DNA of 64,000 nt from contig NW_027077445.1 of NCBI RefSeq assembly GCF_963924675.1, positions 1-64,000 of the forward strand, in the 5' to 3' direction. This DNA is from Phocoena phocoena. Taxonomy: Eukaryota > Chordata > Mammalia > Artiodactyla > Phocoenidae. This document shows, in pieces, positions 62,724 through 64,000 of the stretch (position 1 is the stretch's first letter; every line of letters starts with the position of its first letter). Under the pieces are notes generated by a model. The model saw only the letters and a program-made list of their open reading frames with translations, ran no database searches and was not told where the DNA came from. The position numbers were made by a program, and so were the translations under genes.

Positions 62724-64000
62724 AACCCTAACCCTAACCCTAACCCTAAACCTTACCCGAAGCCTTACCCTAACCCGTCCCCTAATCCTAACCCGTATGC
62801 TAACTCTAACCCGTACCCTAACACGTACGCTCACCCTAAACCATTGTCGTACCCTAACCTGTTCCCTAAACCATCCCCATTCCCTAATCCTAACCTTAAC
62901 CCTAACCATAACCCTAACCCTTACCCGAAGCCGTACACTCATCCGTCCCCTAATCCTAAACCGTACGCTAACACTAACCCGTACCCTAACACGTACGCTC
63001 ACCCTAAACCGTTGTCGTACCAGAACCTGTCCCCTAAACCGTCCCCGTCCCCTAACCCTAACCCTAACCCTAAACCTAACCCTTACCCGAAGCCTTACGC
63101 TCACCCGTCCCCTAATCCTAACCCGTACGCTAACACTAACCCGTACCCTAACACGTACGCTCACCCTAAACCGTTGTCGTACCCTAACCTGTCCCATAAA
63201 CCGTCACCGTCCCCTAACCCTAACCCTAACCCTAACCCGAAACCTTACCCGAAGCCTTACCCTAACCCGTCCCCTAATCCTAACCCGTACGCTAACACTA
63301 AACCGTACCCTAACACGTACGCTCACCCTAAACCATTGTCGTACCCTAACCTGTCCCCTAAACCATCCCCGTCCCCTAACCCTAACCCTAATCCTAAACC
63401 TAACCCTAACCCTTACTCGAAGCCTTACCCTAAACCGTCCCCTAAACCTAACCCGTAACCTAACACTAACCCGTACCCTAACACGTACGCTCACCCTAAA
63501 CCGTTGTCGTACCCGAACCTGTCCCCTAAACCGTCCCCATCCGCTAACCCTAACATTAACCCTAACCCTAACCCTAACCCTTACCCGAAGCCTTACACTA
63601 ACCCATCCCCTAATCCTAACACGTATGCTAACCCTAACCCGTACCCTAACATGTACGCTCACCCTAAACCATTGTCGTACCCTAACCTGTACCCTAAACC
63701 ATCCCCATCCCCTATCCCTAACCCTAAACCTAACCCTAACCCTTACCCGAAGCCTTACCCTAACCCGTCCCCTAATCCTAACCCGTACGCTAACACTAAC
63801 CCATACCCTAACACGTACGCTCACCCTAAACAGTTGTCGTACACTAACCTGTCCCCTAAACCGTCCCCATCCCCTAACCCTAACCCTAACCCTAACCCGA
63901 ACCCTTACCCGAAGCCTTACCCTAACCCGTCCCCTAATCCTAACACGTACGCTAACACTAACCCATACCCTAACACGTACGCTCACCCTAAACCATTGTC
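62724..64000 (+). repeat. Continuation of the relict higher-order array to the window end
   Basis: From 62,750 the monomers match 59,640-60,000 (offset 3,126 bp, the sum of 1,314 and 1,812), for example GTATGCTAACTCTAACC at 62,794 and CTTACGCTCACCCG near 63,095. From about 63,230 they resemble 57,300-57,880, including the CCCGTAACCTAACAC phase variant near 57,520 and 63,453. The window stops in mid-monomer at ACCATTGTC, so the array continues. Confidence 0.8.

Larger units (their letters stand above)
1..64000 (+). repeat. Telomere-derived (CCCTAA-based) satellite array, about 160-bp monomers, all head-to-tail
   Basis: Every part of the window reads as the same monomer repeated roughly 390 times (estimate from length). 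A monomer contains 22 fixed six-base slots plus a variable block of perfect CCCTAA words, so its length is 6 x (22+n), most often 156-168 bp. The word order is constant: CCCTAA, ACCGTT/GTCGTA, CCCTAA, CCTGTC, CCCTAA, ACCGTC/CCCGTC, the CCCTAA block, then CCCTTA/CCCGAA/GCCTTA and a tail rich in CCCGTA and CACGTA. My consensus is about 46% C, 9% G, 25% A and 20% T on the plus strand. No monomer is inverted. CCCTAA is the C-strand of the TTAGGG telomere repeat (established). A subtelomeric or heterochromatic interstitial location is inference. I see no gene, mobile element or RNA gene anywhere in the array. Confidence 0.97.

Noticed and set aside
1..64000. CRISPR-like array of direct repeats
   Set aside because: There are no unique spacers. 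The whole unit is repeated and similar, with no cas genes and no leader.
1..64000. Telomere-like repeats of an integrated herpesvirus
   Set aside because: Viral telomeric repeats are much shorter and lie beside viral genes. No viral coding sequence or unique region is present here.
1..64000. tRNA, rRNA, transposon or long terminal repeat insertions
   Set aside because: I saw no sequence departing from hexamer-based satellite for more than a few bases. No terminal inverted repeats, poly-A tails or target-site duplications were found.
1..64000. Promoters, terminators and ribosome binding sites
   Set aside because: No TATA-like, poly-A signal or hairpin element stands out from the repeat. Any match would recur hundreds of times and cannot be supported as a regulatory site.

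Overview
The whole 64 kb window is one uninterrupted satellite DNA array. I find no gene, transposon, structural RNA, CRISPR array or unique-sequence island. The array starts and ends in mid-monomer, so it continues on both sides. Its building block is the hexamer CCCTAA on the plus strand (TTAGGG on the minus strand), the telomere repeat of vertebrates, many other animals, many fungi and some protists. A eukaryote is therefore certain and a TTAGGG-type lineage very likely. Frequent CpG to TpG/CpA variants suggest a genome with cytosine methylation, such as a vertebrate. I cannot name the species.

The monomer is about 150-186 bp (156-168 bp most often), giving roughly 390 monomers by estimate. 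It is itself written in six-base words: 22 fixed hexamer slots, most of them a few substitutions from CCCTAA, plus a central block of about 3 to 9 perfect CCCTAA copies. Length changes are nearly always multiples of six. This phase leaves two plus-strand frames free of stops for long distances (Pro-Asn-rich and Leu-Thr-rich) and one minus-strand frame (Arg-Val-rich). These frames are by-products and are not annotated as genes.

Layout: 1-12,600 is an old, diverged array. 12,601-23,316 is a family of 3,438-bp higher-order repeats, with two nearly identical tandem copies at 13,992-20,867 and older copies on either side. 23,317-26,504 is diverged, and its last 0.9 kb recurs at 33.3 and 38.5 kb. 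26,505-27,900 is a ~795-bp tandem duplication. 28,979-39,507 is a 5,288-bp tandem duplication with only a handful of differences. 39,508-45,400 is a mosaic of pieces related to 26-32 kb. 45,401-64,000 is a relict higher-order array in which distinct monomer types keep a fixed order, ending in a fresh 1,314-bp (8-monomer) tandem duplication at 60,096-62,723.

There is no gene system here. What the window records is how a telomere-derived satellite evolves: hexamer-phased growth, repeated unequal exchange at several scales, and exchange points that often fall in the pure CCCTAA core. All monomers point the same way, with the C-rich strand on plus, as expected for DNA just inside the left end of a chromosome. 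An interstitial or pericentromeric location is equally possible. Identities and counts were made by eye and are approximate.
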